From UBA7672 sp044224605 (GTDB lineage Bacteria; Pseudomonadota; Alphaproteobacteria; Caulobacterales; Hyphomonadaceae), in contig JBGAKC010000023.1 in NCBI GenBank assembly GCA_044224605.1, positions 16,537 through 80,536 of the forward strand: DNA of 64,000 nucleotides, read 5' to 3'. Both the position numbers and the translations under genes were made by a program. This document shows, piece after piece, positions 37,532-45,970 of the stretch; the stretch's first letter is position 1, and each line of letters opens with the position of its first letter. Below the pieces are notes generated by a model that ran no database searches, was not told the DNA's origin, and saw only the letters and a program-made list of their open reading frames with translations.

Positions 37532-37920
37532 GCGGCCGGCCCGTACACTTCGAGATCCATGCAAGCGATCCGGACAAGTCGATCGCCTTCTACAAGGAAC
37601 TGTTTGGCTGGCGGTTCGAGCGCTATCCGGTTCCGGGCGTCTATTACGGCGTGATCACCGGCGATGAAACGACGCGCGGAATCAATGGCGGGTTGATCCA
37701 GCGCATGGGACCGACGCCTGTCGAGGGCGCGCCAGTGAACAGCTGGACGGTGACGGTCGAGGTTGAGAGCTGCGACAAGACCCTGGCTCGCGCGCTCGAA
37801 CTGGGCGGCGCGCAGGCGCTGCCCAAGATGTCGATCCCGCACGTCGGATATGTAGCCTACATCAAGGACGTGGACGGCAACATTGTTGGTCTCCACCAGA
37901 ACGATCCTGGAGCGCGCTAA
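37528..37920 (+). CDS. VOC/glyoxalase-fold protein inside the PDH operon
   Basis: This 130-residue vicinal-oxygen-chelate protein shows the two beta-alpha-beta-beta-beta units: 'HFEIHASDPDKSIAFYKELFGWRF' in outline and 'VGYVAYIKDVDGNIVGLHQND'. It is fully coupled to pdhA upstream (ATGA) and pdhB downstream (4 bases). Proteins of this group are often annotated as glyoxalase or antibiotic-resistance-like; the actual reaction is unknown. Its tight placement suggests it is co-translated with the dehydrogenase. Confidence 0.9.
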   Translation: MSGRPVHFEIHASDPDKSIAFYKELFGWRFERYPVPGVYYGVITGDETTRGINGGLIQRMGPTPVEGAPVNSWTVTVEVESCDKTLARALELGGAQALPKMSIPHVGYVAYIKDVDGNIVGLHQNDPGAR

Positions 37921-37924
37921 GCAC

Positions 37925-39328
37925 ATGACTGACATCCTGATGCCCGCGCTTTCGCCCACCATGGAGGAGGGCAAGCTGGCCAAGTGGCTGGTCAAGGAAG
38001 GCGACACCGTGAAGCCCGGCGACGTGATCGCCGAGATCGAGACCGACAAGGCCACCATGGAAGTCGAAGCGGTCGACGAGGGCGTGATCTCGAAGCTGGT
38101 CGTGCCCGCAGGCACCGAGGGCGTGAAAGTGAATGCGCTGATCGCAGTGATCGGCGGCGATGCCGCGCCAGCTAAGAAGAACGGCAAGGCCGCAAAGGTT
38201 GAAGCGTTACCGCAGGCCGTGGCTGACGCTCCAATCGAGCCGAAGGCGCGCAATGACGGGCACCGCCTGCGCGCACCGGAGCAGAAGTCGGCTGCCGCCG
38301 AGGGGTTGCATGATCCGACGCTGCCGGATGGGGTGACCTACAAGAAGACTGCGGTGCGCGATGCGCTGCGTGATGCGATCGCCGAAGAGATGCGCCGGGA
38401 CGAGACGGTGTTCCTGATGGGCGAGGAAGTCGGCCAGTATCAGGGCGCGTACAAGGTGAGCCGTGGGTTGCTGGAGGAGTTCGGCGACCGGCGCGTGATC
38501 GATACGCCGATTACGGAGTATGGCTTTGCTGGTCTGGGCGTCGGCGCCGCGTTCGGCGGACTGAAGCCGATCGTGGAGTTCATGACGTTCAACTTCGCGA
38601 TGCAGGCCATCGACCACATCATCAACTCGGCGGCCAAGACGCTCTACATGTCCGGCGGTCAGATGGGCTGCCCCATCGTGTTCCGCGGGCCGAACGGAGC
38701 GGCAAGCCGCGTGGCGGCCCAGCACAGCCAGGACTATTCGAGCTGGTATGGCCATGTGCCGGGACTGAAGGTGGTGGCGCCCTACGATGCGGCGGACGCC
38801 AAGGGCCTGCTGAAAGCGGCGATCCGCGATCCGAACCCGGTGGTCTTTCTCGAGCACGAGCTGATGTACGGCGTCGAGTTCGATGTGCCGGAGGTGGAGG
38901 ATTTCGTACTGCCGATCGGCAAGGCTCGGATCAGGCGCGAGGGGGCGGATGTAACGCTGGTGGCGCATTCGCGGATGGTGAAGTTTGCGCTGGACGCGGC
39001 GGAAGAGCTGGCGAGGATCGGCATCGAGGCGGAGGTGATCGACCTGCGCTCGCTGCGGCCGCTAGATACGGCGACGGTTATTGAGAGCGTGAAGAAGACC
39101 AACCGGATCGTCTGTTGCGAGGAGGGCTGGCGCTTCTTCGGTGTCGGCGCGGAGATCGCGGCAGCGGTGACGGAGCACGCATTCGACTATCTCGACGCCC
39201 CGCCGATGCGCGTGGCGCAAAAGGACGTGCCGCTGCCTTATGCGGCGAACCTCGAGAAGCTCTCGCTGCCGCAGACGGCCGACATCGTCGAGGCAGCGAA
39301 GAAGGTCTGCTACGTGGAGCAGGAATAA
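37925..39328 (+). CDS. pdhB: Pyruvate dehydrogenase E1 component, beta subunit with N-terminal lipoyl domain
   Basis: The 467 residues begin with a lipoyl domain (about 1-78; modified Lys42 in 'ETDKATM'), then a Lys/Ala linker, then the transketolase-like beta domain from about 140 ('FLMGEEVGQYQGAYKVSRG' in outline and 'GGQMGCPIVFRGPNG'). A lipoyl domain on E1 beta is a known alphaproteobacterial feature. pdhC overlaps its stop (TAATG). Confidence 0.97.
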   Translation: MTDILMPALSPTMEEGKLAKWLVKEGDTVKPGDVIAEIETDKATMEVEAVDEGVISKLVVPAGTEGVKVNALIAVIGGDAAPAKKNGKAAKVEALPQAVADAPIEPKARNDGHRLRAPEQKSAAAEGLHDPTLPDGVTYKKTAVRDALRDAIAEEMRRDETVFLMGEEVGQYQGAYKVSRGLLEEFGDRRVIDTPITEYGFAGLGVGAAFGGLKPIVEFMTFNFAMQAIDHIINSAAKTLYMSGGQMGCPIVFRGPNGAASRVAAQHSQDYSSWYGHVPGLKVVAPYDAADAKGLLKAAIRDPNPVVFLEHELMYGVEFDVPEVEDFVLPIGKARIRREGADVTLVAHSRMVKFALDAAEELARIGIEAEVIDLRSLRPLDTATVIESVKKTNRIVCCEEGWRFFGVGAEIAAAVTEHAFDYLDAPPMRVAQKDVPLPYAANLEKLSLPQTADIVEAAKKVCYVEQE

Positions 39329-40653
39329 TGGCGATCCCAATCACCATGCCTGCGCTGTCGCCCACGATGGAGGAGGGGAACCTCGCCAAGTGGCATGTGA
39401 AAGTCGGCGACAAGGTGAAGCCCGGCGACATCATCGCCGAGATCGAGACCGATAAGGCGACCATGGAGGTTGAAGCGGTCGATGAAGGTACGGTCACCAA
39501 GCTGCTGGTCGATGAAGGCGCGCAGGGCGTGAAGGTGAATGCTGTGATCGCCGAGCTTGCCGGAGAGGGCGAGGCGCCGGCGAAGAGCGGTGGGAAGACG
39601 GAAGCGCCGAAGACTACGTCGGCCAAGGTCGAGGCGAAGGCCGACGCAGGATCGTCGGCTCCCCGGCCGGCATCTTCTCCTCAGCCTGCTCCGGCGAATG
39701 TTGCAGCGTCGAGTGCCGGGCGGGAGCCCGGCGGTCCGAAATCGATGGGCCAGCGCGTGAAGGCTTCACCGCTTGCGAAGCGGCTGGCGGCGCAGCAGGG
39801 CGTCGATCTTCTGGCGCTGAAGGGTTCGGGTCCGCATGGTCGGATCGTGAAGAGTGACGTGCTCAAGGCGCCGAAGGGCGGGGCGAAGCAGGCGCCGGCG
39901 GCTGGCGGCGGCGTCACGAGCCTGATCGAGCCGGCGGTGCTGGATGATCGGGTCTATGCGCCGGATACGTATGAGCTTATCCCGCTCGATAGTGTGCGGA
40001 AGGTGACGGCGCGGCGGCTGACGCAATCGTTCATGCAGGTGCCGCATTTCCCGCTGACGATTGACCTTCAAATCGATCACCTGCTCGATGCGCGCGTTCG
40101 CATCAACGAGGCAGGCGAGAAGGCCGGGGTGAAGGTGTCGGTCAACGACATGCTGATCAAGGCATGCGCGATGGCGCTGATGGCGCATCCGGATGCAAAC
40201 GCCAGCTACACCGACAAAGGCGTGGCGCAGCACAAGTCGGCGCATGTCTCGGTGGCGGTGGCCATTCCGGGCGGGTTAATCACGCCGGTGGTGCGCGATG
40301 CGCAGACCAAGGGGCTGGCGCAGATTGCAGCGGAGATGAAGGACCTCGCGGCGCGGGCGCGCGAGAAGAAGCTGAAGCCGCAGGAATACATGGGCGGCAC
40401 GTTCTCGATCTCGAACCTCGGCATGTTCGGCGTGAAGGCGTTCTCGTCGATCATCAATCCGCCGGAGGGCATGATCCTGTCGGTGGGCGCCGGCGAAAAG
40501 CGCGCCGTCGTGAAGGACGACAAGGTCGTGATCGCGACCATGATGACGGTCACGTTGACCTGCGACCATCGCGTTGTGGATGGCGCGACGGGCGCAAGAT
40601 GGCTGCAGAGCTTCAAGCAGTTCGTCGAAACGCCTGAGGCGATGCTGCTGTGA
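39328..40653 (+). CDS. pdhC: Dihydrolipoamide acetyltransferase (PDH E2)
   Basis: This is the core of the PDH complex, moving acetyl groups to CoA. The 441 residues have a lipoyl domain (1-78, Lys43 in 'ETDKATM'), an Ala/Pro-rich linker, the peripheral-subunit-binding domain near 140-175 ('SPLAKRLAAQQGVDL') and the catalytic domain ending with 'CDHRVVDGATGARW', which holds the active His. Its lipoyl domain is nearly identical to that of PdhB, suggesting sharing by duplication. The open frame upstream is a shadow of pdhB. Confidence 0.97.
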   Translation: MAIPITMPALSPTMEEGNLAKWHVKVGDKVKPGDIIAEIETDKATMEVEAVDEGTVTKLLVDEGAQGVKVNAVIAELAGEGEAPAKSGGKTEAPKTTSAKVEAKADAGSSAPRPASSPQPAPANVAASSAGREPGGPKSMGQRVKASPLAKRLAAQQGVDLLALKGSGPHGRIVKSDVLKAPKGGAKQAPAAGGGVTSLIEPAVLDDRVYAPDTYELIPLDSVRKVTARRLTQSFMQVPHFPLTIDLQIDHLLDARVRINEAGEKAGVKVSVNDMLIKACAMALMAHPDANASYTDKGVAQHKSAHVSVAVAIPGGLITPVVRDAQTKGLAQIAAEMKDLAARAREKKLKPQEYMGGTFSISNLGMFGVKAFSSIINPPEGMILSVGAGEKRAVVKDDKVVIATMMTVTLTCDHRVVDGATGARWLQSFKQFVETPEAMLL

Positions 40654-40892
40654 TGTCACTGCGGCTCAAGATCGTCATTGGCGTCGTCACCGCGGCGATC
40701 ACGCTCGGCATGGTGTTGAGCTACGGATTTCTGCACGACACGCTTGGACTGCCGTGGCGGACAATCGGCTATGGTGCGGCGTTGTTACTGATCGCGGTGG
40801 TGGCGGTGATCCTGTGGTTTGCGACGCTGCGCGACTGGGCGCGGCAGCCGACGGGGTCGCAGGGTCGGAAAACAAACAAACAACGGAGCTGA
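40653..40892 (+). CDS. Small membrane protein in the PDH operon
   Basis: This 79-residue protein has two hydrophobic helices (about 5-25 and 37-58) and a basic, polar tail ending 'KTNKQRS'. Its ATG overlaps the pdhC stop and lpd follows after 3 bases, so it is co-translated with the complex. I recognise no family; a GTG one codon earlier is an alternative start. Confidence 0.78.
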   Translation: MSLRLKIVIGVVTAAITLGMVLSYGFLHDTLGLPWRTIGYGAALLLIAVVAVILWFATLRDWARQPTGSQGRKTNKQRS

Positions 40893-40895
40893 GAC

Positions 40896-42323
40896 TTGGC
40901 CGACGCCAAATCCTACGATCTCATTGTTGTCGGCTCCGGCCCAGGCGGCTATGTCGCTGCCATCCGCGCGTCGCAGCTTGGCATGAAGACCGCGATCGTC
41001 GAGCGGGCTGAGCTCGGCGGGATCTGCCTCAACTGGGGGTGCATTCCGACGAAGGCGCTGCTGCGGTCGAGCGAGGTCTACCATCTCATCACGCATGCGA
41101 AGGATTACGGGCTCTCTGTCGAGAACCCGAAGGTGTTGCTCGATGCGATCGTGAAGCGGTCGCGCGGGGTGGCCTCGCAACTCTCGAATGGCGTCACCTT
41201 CCTGATGAAGAAGCACAAGATCGATGTGCTGGTGGGGACGGCGCGTCTGGAAAAGGGCTCGGCAGGTCCAGGTTTTGGGCCGAAGGTGATTGTCGAGAGG
41301 GGCAGGGGCGAGGGGGCCTACATCGCGAAGAACGTGATGCTGGCGACCGGTGCGCGGGCGCGGGAGATTCCGGAGGCGGGACTGAAGGTCGATGGCAAGA
41401 CGGTGTGGGCTTATCGCGAGGCGATGGTTCCGAGCGAAATGCCGAGGAACCTGCTGGTGATCGGGTCCGGCGCCATCGGGATCGAGTTCGCGTCGTTCTA
41501 CCGGACACTTGGAGCCGAAGTGACGGTGGTTGAAGCGCTGGATCGCATCCTGCCGGTGGAGGACACGGAGATTTCCGCCTTCATGCTGAAGCAGCTGGGC
41601 AAGCAGGGGATCAAGTTCGTCACGTCGGCGCAGGTGAAGTCGTTGAAGGTCGACAATGGGCTCGCGACGGCCGAGGTGCAGGCCAAGGATGGCGCGCAGA
41701 CGCTAAAGGCGGACAAGGTGATCCTCGCCGTCGGCATCGTCGGGAATGTCGAGAACCTCGGACTCGAGGCGCTGGGTGTGAAGGTCGAGAAGACGCACGT
41801 CGTGGTCGATGGGTTCGGCAAGACGAATGTGCCGGGGCTTTATGCCATCGGCGATGTAACCGGGCCGCCCTGGTTGGCGCACAAGGCAATGCATGAGGGC
41901 GTGATCGTCGTCGAGGGCATAAGCGGCAAGGCGCCGAGCCACAAGTTCGATCCGTGGAATGTGCCGGGCTGCACCTATTCGCATCCGCAGGTCGCGTCGG
42001 TCGGCATGACTGAGGAGAAGGCGAGGGCTTCGGGGCGGAAGATCAAGGTCGGCAAGTTCCCGTTCATCGGGAATGGCAAGGCGATTGCGCTTGGCGAGCC
42101 AGAAGGCGTCGTGAAGACGATCTTCGACGAGCAGACCGGTGAGCTGCTCGGCGCGCACATGGCGGGCGAGGGCGTTACGGAGCTGATCCAGGGCTATTGC
42201 ATCGCGCGGCAGGGCGAACTGACCGAAGCGGAGCTGATGGAGACAGTGTTCCCGCACCCGACACTGAGCGAGATGATGCACGAGAGCGTGCTCGCCGCTT
42301 ACGGGCGGCCGCTGCATATCTGA
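40896..42323 (+). CDS. lpd: Dihydrolipoamide dehydrogenase (E3)
   Basis: This flavoprotein reoxidises the lipoyl groups of E2 with NAD. The 475 residues show the FAD motif 'VVGSGPGGYVAAI', the redox cysteines Cys44 and Cys49 in 'GGICLNWGCIPTK', the NAD motif 'VIGSGAIGIEFA' and the C-terminal 'FPHPTLSE' with the active His. The start is TTG, with GGAG 7 bases upstream. It is the last gene of the PDH operon. Confidence 0.97.
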   Translation: MADAKSYDLIVVGSGPGGYVAAIRASQLGMKTAIVERAELGGICLNWGCIPTKALLRSSEVYHLITHAKDYGLSVENPKVLLDAIVKRSRGVASQLSNGVTFLMKKHKIDVLVGTARLEKGSAGPGFGPKVIVERGRGEGAYIAKNVMLATGARAREIPEAGLKVDGKTVWAYREAMVPSEMPRNLLVIGSGAIGIEFASFYRTLGAEVTVVEALDRILPVEDTEISAFMLKQLGKQGIKFVTSAQVKSLKVDNGLATAEVQAKDGAQTLKADKVILAVGIVGNVENLGLEALGVKVEKTHVVVDGFGKTNVPGLYAIGDVTGPPWLAHKAMHEGVIVVEGISGKAPSHKFDPWNVPGCTYSHPQVASVGMTEEKARASGRKIKVGKFPFIGNGKAIALGEPEGVVKTIFDEQTGELLGAHMAGEGVTELIQGYCIARQGELTEAELMETVFPHPTLSEMMHESVLAAYGRPLHI

Positions 42324-42562
42324 GAGTTCATCTGCCTGTTGATTGAATCTGCACGCCGCTCGTGCCACATTCGGCCGTATGACAACGCTGCGAAAGAACG
42401 CCGCCAACTTCTGTAGCTGACGACGAGAAGTCGTCCGGCGGCGGAAGCATTGGTGAGATGTTCGGCGTCGTCGGCCTGATCATCGAAAAGCAAGCCTGAA
42501 CTCAACAGCGGACAGGCGCATCCTGCATCTCGCGATGTGAGTGATCGCGTGTTTGCGCGCGT
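42324..42562. other. Intergenic stretch with a long hairpin
   Basis: Between lpd and the tRNA-like genes I see no protein gene. The main structure is CGCCGCC (42399-42405) pairing with GGCGGCG (42437-42443), with an inner hairpin ACGAC-GAGAA-GTCGT at 42420-42434. Confidence 0.45.
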
Positions 42563-42639
42563 GAACCGGTCGCCAAGTGGCCAAAGGCAACGGGCCTTTA
42601 ACCCGTCAATCGTGGGTTCGACTCCCACCCGGTTCTCCA
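42563..42639 (+). tRNA. Atypical tRNA-like gene 1 (anticodon position UUU, C33)
   Basis: The sequence folds as a full cloverleaf: acceptor GAACCGG/CCGGTTC, D stem GCC/GGC with GG in the loop, anticodon stem ACGGG/CCCGT, T stem GTGGG/CCCAC with loop TTCGACT, and an encoded CCA. The anticodon loop is CCTTTAA, giving UUU (Lys) but with C at position 33, where nearly all tRNAs have U. The discriminator is U, unusual for tRNA-Lys. The D arm resembles tRNA-Gln. Either a specialised tRNA or a degenerate one. Confidence 0.65.
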
Positions 42640-42649
42640 CCCTTTCAAC

Positions 42650-42725
42650 TGGCCGGAAGCCAAACGGCTGAGGCGTCGGGCAGCAAACCCGAAGACAGCG
42701 GGTTCAATTCCCGCCCGGTCATCCA
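42650..42725 (+). tRNA. Atypical tRNA-like gene 2 (anticodon position GCA, A33)
   Basis: This second cloverleaf begins 10 bases after the first. The acceptor TGGCCGG/CCGGTCA has one G-U pair, the D stem is GCC/GGC, the anticodon stem TCGGG/CCCGA, the T stem GCGGG/CCCGC with loop TTCAATT, and CCA is encoded. The anticodon loop CAGCAAA gives GCA (Cys), and the U discriminator fits tRNA-Cys. However, position 33 is A instead of U and position 8 is A instead of U. It shares body features with gene 1, suggesting duplication. Confidence 0.62.
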
Positions 42726-42759
42726 GGAGAGGGTTAAGTGGCGTTATGAATTGGGCTTA

Positions 42760-42808
42760 TTCCTAATGCGACTTAGGAAAGCGGGATATTCCTAACTGGA
42801 CTTAGGAA
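42760..42808. repeat. Two tandem palindromes TTCCTAA-N6-TTAGGAA
   Basis: Copies at 42760-42779 and 42789-42808 have identical 7-bp arms and different 6-base centres, spaced 29 bp apart. They lie between the tRNA-like pair and the end of the acyl-CoA synthetase gene. The layout resembles a double operator or a repeat-derived hairpin pair. Confidence 0.7.
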
Positions 42809-42814
42809 TGGGGG

Positions 42815-44410
42815 TTATTCCGCCGCCTGCACGCCGCTGTCGTTGCGGGCCGCGATCTCGGCCGCAAGCTTCTGGACAGCGCCGATGTCCATCTTGCCGG
42901 TGCCCAAGACGGGGATTGCGTTCACCTGAAAGATCTTGCGGGGCAGGGCGAGTTCGTTGACGCCGTGATCCTGCGCCCAGCGCTGGAGATCCGAGCGGTC
43001 GGCCTTCGGGAAGGTGGTGAGGAGGACGATCTGCTCACCCTTGCGCTTGTCGGGAAGGACTGCGGCGGCGTGATCGTGTTCGCGCCAGAGGGTGGAGGCG
43101 CAGTTTTCGACGACGGCAAGCGAGACCATCTCTCCGCCGATCTTGGCGAAGCGCTTGAGGCGCCCCTTGATGGTGAGGAAGCCATCCTCGTCCTGCACAA
43201 CGATGTCGCCGGTGTCGTGCCAGCCGTCGGCGAGCTTCTGGAGCTGACCAGGTTTGGACGGAGATAGGTAGCCCTGCATCACGTTGGGCCCCTTCACCAG
43301 CATGCGGCCGCCCTTTTCGATGCCGGGAACGGGTTCGAACTTCACTTCCATGCCGGGCAGGAGGCGGCCGACAGTGCCGGGATGATTGCGGCCGGGCTGG
43401 TTGACCGAGATCACCGGTGCGGCTTCGGTTGCCCCATAGCCTTCCAGCAGCTCGACGTTGAAACGGCGGCGCACCAGCTGGCGAGTTTCGTCGCGCACGC
43501 GCTCGGCTCCGCAGACGGCGTAGCGGAGATTGCCCAGTTCGTTACCCGAGCATGCGCGGATGTATTGGTTGAGGAAGGTGTCGGTAGCGAAGAGGAAAGT
43601 GGCGCCGGTTTCCTCGACGCGCTTCGGGATGATCTTGGTCTGCAGCGGCGAGGGGTGCAGCACGGACTTCATGCCGCCGAGCAGCGGCAGGAGCGCACCG
43701 GCCGTGAGGCCGAAGCAGTGGAAGGTGGGGAGCGGGCTGAACAGCACGTCGTCGAGGCGCAGCGCCTCGGGCACGTGCGCGAGAATCTGGTGCACGTTAG
43801 CGACGATATTGCGGTGGGAGAGGACGACACCTTTCGGGTCGCCTTCGGTGCCGGATGTGAAGAGTATGACGGCAGGGGCGCCGGGGTCGGGGTTCGACGT
43901 GACAGCCCATGGCATGATCGGGCCAAGTGCGCCGGCGGCCTTCTGGCGCGCGCCGAGGCCGGCGCGGACGTCTTCAAGGTAGATGAACTCGGCGTCGGAC
44001 TTCAGCGCGTCAACGAGCTCGTGGAGTTCGGCCTTCTCGATGAAGGCGTGCGCCGTGACGATGCGCTTCACTTCCGCGGCCTTGAGCGCGGCTTTCACAT
44101 TGCGCGCGCCAGCGGTGAAGTTGAGCATGGCGGGGACGCGGCCGTAGGCGTTCACGGCGAAGAAGGCGATGATGGCGCCGGCCCCGGTAGGCAGCATCAC
44201 GCCAACGGCTTCGCCGCGCTTCGTGCCCTTCTTCAGGGCCGAGCCGAGTGCGAAGGCTGCACGGACAATGTCGTCGTAGGTGAGCTTGCGATCGTCGGCG
44301 TCGTGCAGGACGACCTTCTTGCCCCCATATTCCTTCCTGGCCGCCAGCAGCGCGGAAAAAATCGCCATCTCGGCATTGCGGAGGTCGTAGGCGGAGCGCA
44401 ACGACGCCAT
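42815..44410 (-). CDS. AMP-dependent acyl-CoA/acyl-ACP synthetase
   Basis: It activates fatty acids through acyl-adenylates. The 531 residues carry the ANL motifs 'ILFTSGTEGDPKGVVLSHRN' in outline (A3 loop), 'EGYGATEAAPVISVN' (A5), 'WHDTGDIVVQDEDGF' (A7) and 'GRLKRFAKIGGEMVS' (A8), with the catalytic Lys in 'VLGTGKMDIG'. It resembles the synthetase half of the two-domain Aas protein, without the acyltransferase half. The ATG at 44410 has GAGGGAG 8 bases upstream. It is divergent from lipA. Confidence 0.92.
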   Translation of the reverse strand: MASLRSAYDLRNAEMAIFSALLAARKEYGGKKVVLHDADDRKLTYDDIVRAAFALGSALKKGTKRGEAVGVMLPTGAGAIIAFFAVNAYGRVPAMLNFTAGARNVKAALKAAEVKRIVTAHAFIEKAELHELVDALKSDAEFIYLEDVRAGLGARQKAAGALGPIMPWAVTSNPDPGAPAVILFTSGTEGDPKGVVLSHRNIVANVHQILAHVPEALRLDDVLFSPLPTFHCFGLTAGALLPLLGGMKSVLHPSPLQTKIIPKRVEETGATFLFATDTFLNQYIRACSGNELGNLRYAVCGAERVRDETRQLVRRRFNVELLEGYGATEAAPVISVNQPGRNHPGTVGRLLPGMEVKFEPVPGIEKGGRMLVKGPNVMQGYLSPSKPGQLQKLADGWHDTGDIVVQDEDGFLTIKGRLKRFAKIGGEMVSLAVVENCASTLWREHDHAAAVLPDKRKGEQIVLLTTFPKADRSDLQRWAQDHGVNELALPRKIFQVNAIPVLGTGKMDIGAVQKLAAEIAARNDSGVQAAE

Positions 44411-44553
44411 CTGGTTAACTCCCTCTGGCGCCCCACCAGCGCTCTTTATGTCTTGGCCGTAATATAGCCTGTGGCTCATAAAGCACAAACCTCCGTACCA
44501 GTGAGTCCGGTCGCGGTCATTTCGCAGTGCAGTAAATCGAGGTAACAGGCCCG

Positions 44554-45510
44554 ATGGCCACGCTTCTCGACAATAAGGGTTCGAAACCCCGCCATCCTGA
44601 AAAGCAGGGACGCGAGGACACGCCGCTCCAGCGCAAGCCCCCATGGATTCGCGTGAGGGCGCCAACAAGCGAGGGGTATCTCGAGACCAGGCAGATCGTG
44701 CGGGACGCGAAACTCGTGACCGTGTGCGAGGAGGCGGGCTGCCCCAATATCGGCGAGTGCTGGACCAAGAAGCACGCGACGCTGATGATCATGGGCGACA
44801 CGTGCACGCGCGCATGCTCGTTCTGCAATGTGCGGACGGGACTGCCGGGGCCGCTCGATGCGGACGAGCCGAGGCGCGTGGGCGAGACCGTCGCCAAGAT
44901 GGGTCTTGGGCACGTCGTCATCACGTCGGTGGATCGCGATGATCTGGCCGACGGCGGGGCGGAACATTTTGCGCGGGTCGTGCGCGCGATCCGCGAGGCC
45001 GCGCCGAAGTCGACGATCGAGATCCTGACGCCGGACTTTTTGCGGAAAGGCGATGTGGCGAACATCGTGATCGATGCGAAGCCGGATGTGTTCAACCACA
45101 ATCTCGAGACGGTGCCGCGGCTCTATCTGAGCATCCGGCCGGGCTCGCGGTATTACCACTCGCTGCGCCTGCTCGAGCGTGTAAAGGAGCGCGATCCTTC
45201 GCAGTTTACCAAGTCCGGGCTGATGGTGGGACTCGGTGAGAGCAAGGAAGAGGTGATGCAGGTGATGGACGACATGCGGTCCGCCGGCGTCGACTTCCTG
45301 ACCATCGGTCAGTACCTGCAGCCGACGCGGAAGCATGCGGCGGTCGATCGCTTCGTGGCGCCGGAAGAGTTCGCGACGTACGAAACGATTGCGAAATCGA
45401 AGGGCTTCCTGCTGGTGTCGTCGAGCCCGCTGACGCGGTCGAGCTATCACGCTGACGAGGACTTCGCGAAGCTCAAGTCAGCGCGCGAGGCGCAACTGGC
45501 CGGACGATAG
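44554..45510 (+). CDS. lipA: Lipoyl synthase
   Basis: This radical-SAM enzyme inserts two sulfurs into octanoyl groups on lipoyl domains. The 318 residues have the auxiliary cluster 'CEEAGCPNIGECW', the radical-SAM motif 'CTRACSFCNV' and the C-terminal 'RSSYHADE' Ser. Together with lipB at 26 kb it serves the PDH complex encoded just upstream. The next gene begins after one base. Confidence 0.97.
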   Translation: MATLLDNKGSKPRHPEKQGREDTPLQRKPPWIRVRAPTSEGYLETRQIVRDAKLVTVCEEAGCPNIGECWTKKHATLMIMGDTCTRACSFCNVRTGLPGPLDADEPRRVGETVAKMGLGHVVITSVDRDDLADGGAEHFARVVRAIREAAPKSTIEILTPDFLRKGDVANIVIDAKPDVFNHNLETVPRLYLSIRPGSRYYHSLRLLERVKERDPSQFTKSGLMVGLGESKEEVMQVMDDMRSAGVDFLTIGQYLQPTRKHAAVDRFVAPEEFATYETIAKSKGFLLVSSSPLTRSSYHADEDFAKLKSAREAQLAGR

Positions 45511-45511
45511 C

Positions 45512-45970
45512 TTGACGATCCACCGCGAGACACTGGAGCTGCCCTACCGGCCGGAGGACCTGTTCGACCTCGTGGCGGATGTGGGCCGCTATCCGGAATT
45601 CATCACGTGGATCCAGTCGCTGAAGGTGATAAGCGAGGACGAGGAAGCGGCGCGGATGCGCTGCCGGGCCGAGGTTACCGTTGGTTTTAAAGGGTTTCGC
45701 GAGACATTTGTGACCGACGTTGATGCGCGGACGCCGGAACTGGCGATCGACGTGACGCTGGTGCGCGGCCCGTTCAGGAAGTTATCGAACACCTGGCGGT
45801 TCAGTCCGGGCGCGGGGGGCGCGCGCGTCGAGTTCGCGATCCAGTTCGAGTTCCGCAACTTCGTGCTGCAGGCGCTGGCGGATGCGAACAAGAGCTACGC
45901 AGTGAAGCGCGTGATCGACGCCTTCATCAGCGAAGCGGCGCGACGATATCCGAAAGTGGCGCCGGGCTGA
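45512..45970 (+). CDS. COQ10/RatA-like START-domain protein
   Basis: The 152 residues form a polyketide-cyclase/START lipid-binding fold: 'YRPEDLFDLVADVGRYPEFITW' in outline, 'VTVGFKGFRETF' and 'FEFRNFVLQALAD'. Members are annotated as ubiquinone-binding COQ10 homologues or as RatA ribosome-association toxins. Its position directly after lipA is conserved in alphaproteobacteria and favours a respiratory quinone role. The start is TTG. Confidence 0.9.
   Translation: MTIHRETLELPYRPEDLFDLVADVGRYPEFITWIQSLKVISEDEEAARMRCRAEVTVGFKGFRETFVTDVDARTPELAIDVTLVRGPFRKLSNTWRFSPGAGGARVEFAIQFEFRNFVLQALADANKSYAVKRVIDAFISEAARRYPKVAPG

Noticed and set aside
42458..42499. A 13-codon frame MFGVVGLIIEKQA
   Set aside because: Too short and without a ribosome site; a longer upstream frame has no start codon.
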